Positions 5,706 through 7,339 of a stretch of 7,339 nt of DNA are shown here, one piece after another (position 1 is the first letter of the stretch; every line of letters begins with the position of its first letter). Origin of the DNA: Nitrososphaeria archaeon (lineage in GTDB: Archaea > Thermoproteota > Nitrososphaeria > Nitrososphaerales > Nitrososphaeraceae); contig JAJPIN010000144.1 in assembly GCA_021324715.1 (NCBI GenBank), forward strand, positions 1-7,339, given 5' to 3'. Both the position numbers and the translations under genes were made by a program. The notes beneath the pieces are model-generated. The model saw only the letters and a list, made by a program, of their open reading frames with translations, was not told where the DNA came from and made no database searches.

Positions 5706-6134
5706 TCAATAAAGTGAAGATTCATTTCTAATTTGTTCAGCCGATTTGGGATCGCTTTCTGTATAATATTTCACCATTCCTACTTTTAGTACCTTAAGTG
5801 AAAGAAGTGCACATTTTATTCTTGCAGGTCCTAAATTTGTTAATCCTATATTTTCCAGAATGTCCTCCTTTTTCAAATCTTTGATGATACTCAAATTTTT
5901 GCCCATGACCAATTCCGTCAACATAGAGGCGCTAGCTTGACTAATTGCACATCCTTTACCTTCAAATTTTACATCGCTTATTACTCCATCATCTACCTTC
6001 AAGTGAATATCTATTTCGTCGCCACAAAGAGGGTTACTATCATGAACCGTAACATCAGCGTTTTCCAACTTGCCCTTATTTCTTGGATTCCTGTAGTGAT
6101 CTAATATTATCTCCCTGTATATATCATCACTCAT
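5706..6134 (-). CDS. sufU: Fe-S cluster assembly protein SufU (IscU/NifU N-terminal-like)
   Basis: SufU proteins accept persulfide sulfur from the cysteine desulfurase SufS (via a zinc site in Bacillus) and support Fe-S cluster assembly in the cytosol. The family opening YREIILDHYRNPRNKG is at residues 6-21. The conserved ligands are C37 and D39 (NPLCGDE), C62 (GKGCAISQASASM) and C108 (GPARIKCALLSLKVL). The residue before the last Cys is Lys, as in SufU, not His as in IscU. C62 and C108 are 46 residues apart, near the IscU spacing (43) and well below B. subtilis SufU (62), so the loop typical of SufU is mostly absent. The length is 142 residues. ATG 6134 overlaps the sufS stop as ATGA, indicating translational coupling; GGGAGA on the minus strand (6151-6146), 11 bases upstream, is a possible distant Shine-Dalgarno. 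Confidence 0.92.
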   Translation of the reverse strand: MSDDIYREIILDHYRNPRNKGKLENADVTVHDSNPLCGDEIDIHLKVDDGVISDVKFEGKGCAISQASASMLTELVMGKNLSIIKDLKKEDILENIGLTNLGPARIKCALLSLKVLKVGMVKYYTESDPKSAEQIRNESSLY

Positions 6135-7339
6135 ATCTTAAAGATTCTCCCTGCATCTTTAATAGCATTAACAAACCTATCTATTTCTTCTTTAGTATTA
6201 TAAATGTAAAAGCTTGCCCTGGAAGTTGCCGGCACATCAAGCCTTTGCATCAAGACTTGAGCACAATGATGACCAGATCTTATTGCAATTCCGTGTTCAT
6301 TCATAATTGTTGCGAGGTCATGAGGATGAATATCAGCAATATTAAATGAAATAACTCCCCCTCTGTATTTTGGATCTCTAGGACCATATACTGTAACATG
6401 TTTCAGCGCCAACATGGATTCTAACGCATATTCTGTTAGAATGATTTCATGTTTTCTAATGTTCTCCATCCCAATTTTTTCTAAATATTCTATCGCTGCA
6501 CCAAAACCAACGACATCCGCAATGTTTGGAGTGCCCGCCTCAAATTTGTAGGGAACCTCGTTATAGTTTGTGTGAAATTTAAAGACCTCCTTTATCATAT
6601 CCCCCCCGGCCATAAATGGTATCATCTTGTCAAGATATTCTTTCTTAGCGTATAACACACCAACGCCAGTAGGACCTAACATCTTGTGTGCAGAAAAAAC
6701 TAGAAAGTCACAACCCATATTATTAACGTCAACAGGCATATGGGGCACTGATTGCGCACCGTCTACTAAAACCGGTACGTCGTATTCATGAGCAACCTTG
6801 ATAATCCTTTCAATTGGCACGATGGTTCCAAGAACGTTTGACATATGGCTTAGGGAGAGCAATTTTACTCTCTTTGATGCAATTAATTCAATCATATGCT
6901 CAAGTTCTAAAAATCCACTTTCATCTATTCCCACATATTCCAGTCGAGTTCCAATTTCTTGAGATAGAATCTGCCAAGGTACGATATTGCTATGATGTTC
7001 TAGTTCAGTTATGGCTATAATATCTCCCTTTTTAAGTTCTGGTCTAGCCCAAGAATACGCAATTAGATTTATTGACTCAGTTGTATTTCTTGTAAAAATG
7101 ATTTCTTCTGGTCGCACATTTATGAACTTTGCAATTTTCTCCCGACTCTGCTCATACAATTTTGTTGCCTCTTCAGCGAGCTGATATACTGCCCTATGAA
7201 TATTAGAGTTATAGTTTGAATAGAAATCAGTAATTGAATCAATCACGGAATATGGTTTTTGCGTTGTAGAAGCGTTATCAAGATATACTAGATCTTTACC
7301 ATTAATTTTTCTCCTAAAAATTGGAAAATCATTTCTTAG
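6131..7339 (-). CDS. sufS: Cysteine desulfurase SufS (group II, PLP-dependent), 5' end outside window
   Basis: SufS converts L-cysteine to alanine and leaves a persulfide on its active-site cysteine for SufU. The frame stays open to the window edge. Although GTG at 7246 could be taken as a start, the 31 codons before it encode typical SufS N-terminal sequence (NDFPIF, then YLDNASTTQKP), so the true start lies beyond base 7339, probably only 5-10 codons away. Counting visible residues from 7339: H115-H116 (ELEHHSN), D193 and Q196 (VDGAQS), the PLP lysine K219 (SAHKMLGPTG), catalytic C359 (RSGHHCAQ) and substrate-binding R374 (TSRASFYIYNT). These sit 5-7 positions below the E. coli SufS equivalents (D200, Q203, K226, C364, R379). 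RSGHHCA marks group II. The stop overlaps the sufU start by 4 bases. Other suf genes may precede it off the window; that is inference. Confidence 0.95.
   Translation of the reverse strand, partial: LRNDFPIFRRKINGKDLVYLDNASTTQKPYSVIDSITDFYSNYNSNIHRAVYQLAEEATKLYEQSREKIAKFINVRPEEIIFTRNTTESINLIAYSWARPELKKGDIIAITELEHHSNIVPWQILSQEIGTRLEYVGIDESGFLELEHMIELIASKRVKLLSLSHMSNVLGTIVPIERIIKVAHEYDVPVLVDGAQSVPHMPVDVNNMGCDFLVFSAHKMLGPTGVGVLYAKKEYLDKMIPFMAGGDMIKEVFKFHTNYNEVPYKFEAGTPNIADVVGFGAAIEYLEKIGMENIRKHEIILTEYALESMLALKHVTVYGPRDPKYRGGVISFNIADIHPHDLATIMNEHGIAIRSGHHCAQVLMQRLDVPATSRASFYIYNTKEEIDRFVNAIKDAGRIFKI

Noticed and set aside
6083..6349. Plus-strand frame across the sufS-sufU junction
   Set aside because: It is antisense to two strongly conserved genes, and its content is explained by their complement.
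7244..7246. GTG as the start codon of sufS
   Set aside because: Upstream in-frame codons encode conserved SufS N-terminal sequence, so this is an internal valine and the gene is cut by the window edge.

Overview
The window is AT-rich archaeal DNA, most likely from an ammonia-oxidising thaumarchaeote (Nitrososphaeria). The main evidence is a complete eukaryote-type DNA topoisomerase IB, which among archaea is characteristic of Thaumarchaeota. The low G+C content together with a mannosylglycerate-type phosphatase would suit a Nitrosocosmicus-like soil lineage, but that genus-level placement is inference. Genes are compact, mostly lack Shine-Dalgarno sites, often start at GTG or TTG, and several have TATA-like boxes about 30 bases before the start codon, as expected for leaderless archaeal transcripts.

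Layout. Bases 1-143 (+) appear to hold the 3' end of a membrane protein: a last transmembrane helix followed by an Arg-rich tail. Bases 144-381 are non-coding and carry a perfect 13-nt tandem repeat, a 7+7 inverted repeat and a TATA-like palindrome ahead of mpgP. mpgP (382-1212, +) encodes a HAD-family mannosyl-3-phosphoglycerate phosphatase. Convergent to it, 1254-2660 (-) encodes a protein with a signal peptide, an ectodomain, a helical repeat region, one transmembrane helix and a cytoplasmic winged helix-turn-helix. It looks like a membrane-bound one-component transcription regulator. Topoisomerase IB follows at 2789-4501 (-). It is divergent from a 113-residue protein of unknown function (4598-4939, +), and the shared 96-bp gap contains operator-like repeats. 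Five bases further on, convergent, lies a PAP2-fold membrane protein (4945-5613, -) whose catalytic motifs are substituted. The right end is an iron-sulfur cluster assembly operon on the minus strand: sufS (6131 to beyond the window edge) followed by sufU (5706-6134), overlapping by ATGA.

How the genes relate. SufS releases sulfur from cysteine and SufU accepts it for Fe-S cluster assembly; the ATGA overlap implies translational coupling. MpgP would complete synthesis of the compatible solute mannosylglycerate, but its synthase partner is not in the window. The others are single-gene units. The most unusual items are the membrane-tethered wHTH protein, the PAP2 protein lacking its nucleophilic histidine, the short-loop SufU with zinc-ligand residues intact, and the unknown protein sharing a promoter region with topoisomerase IB.
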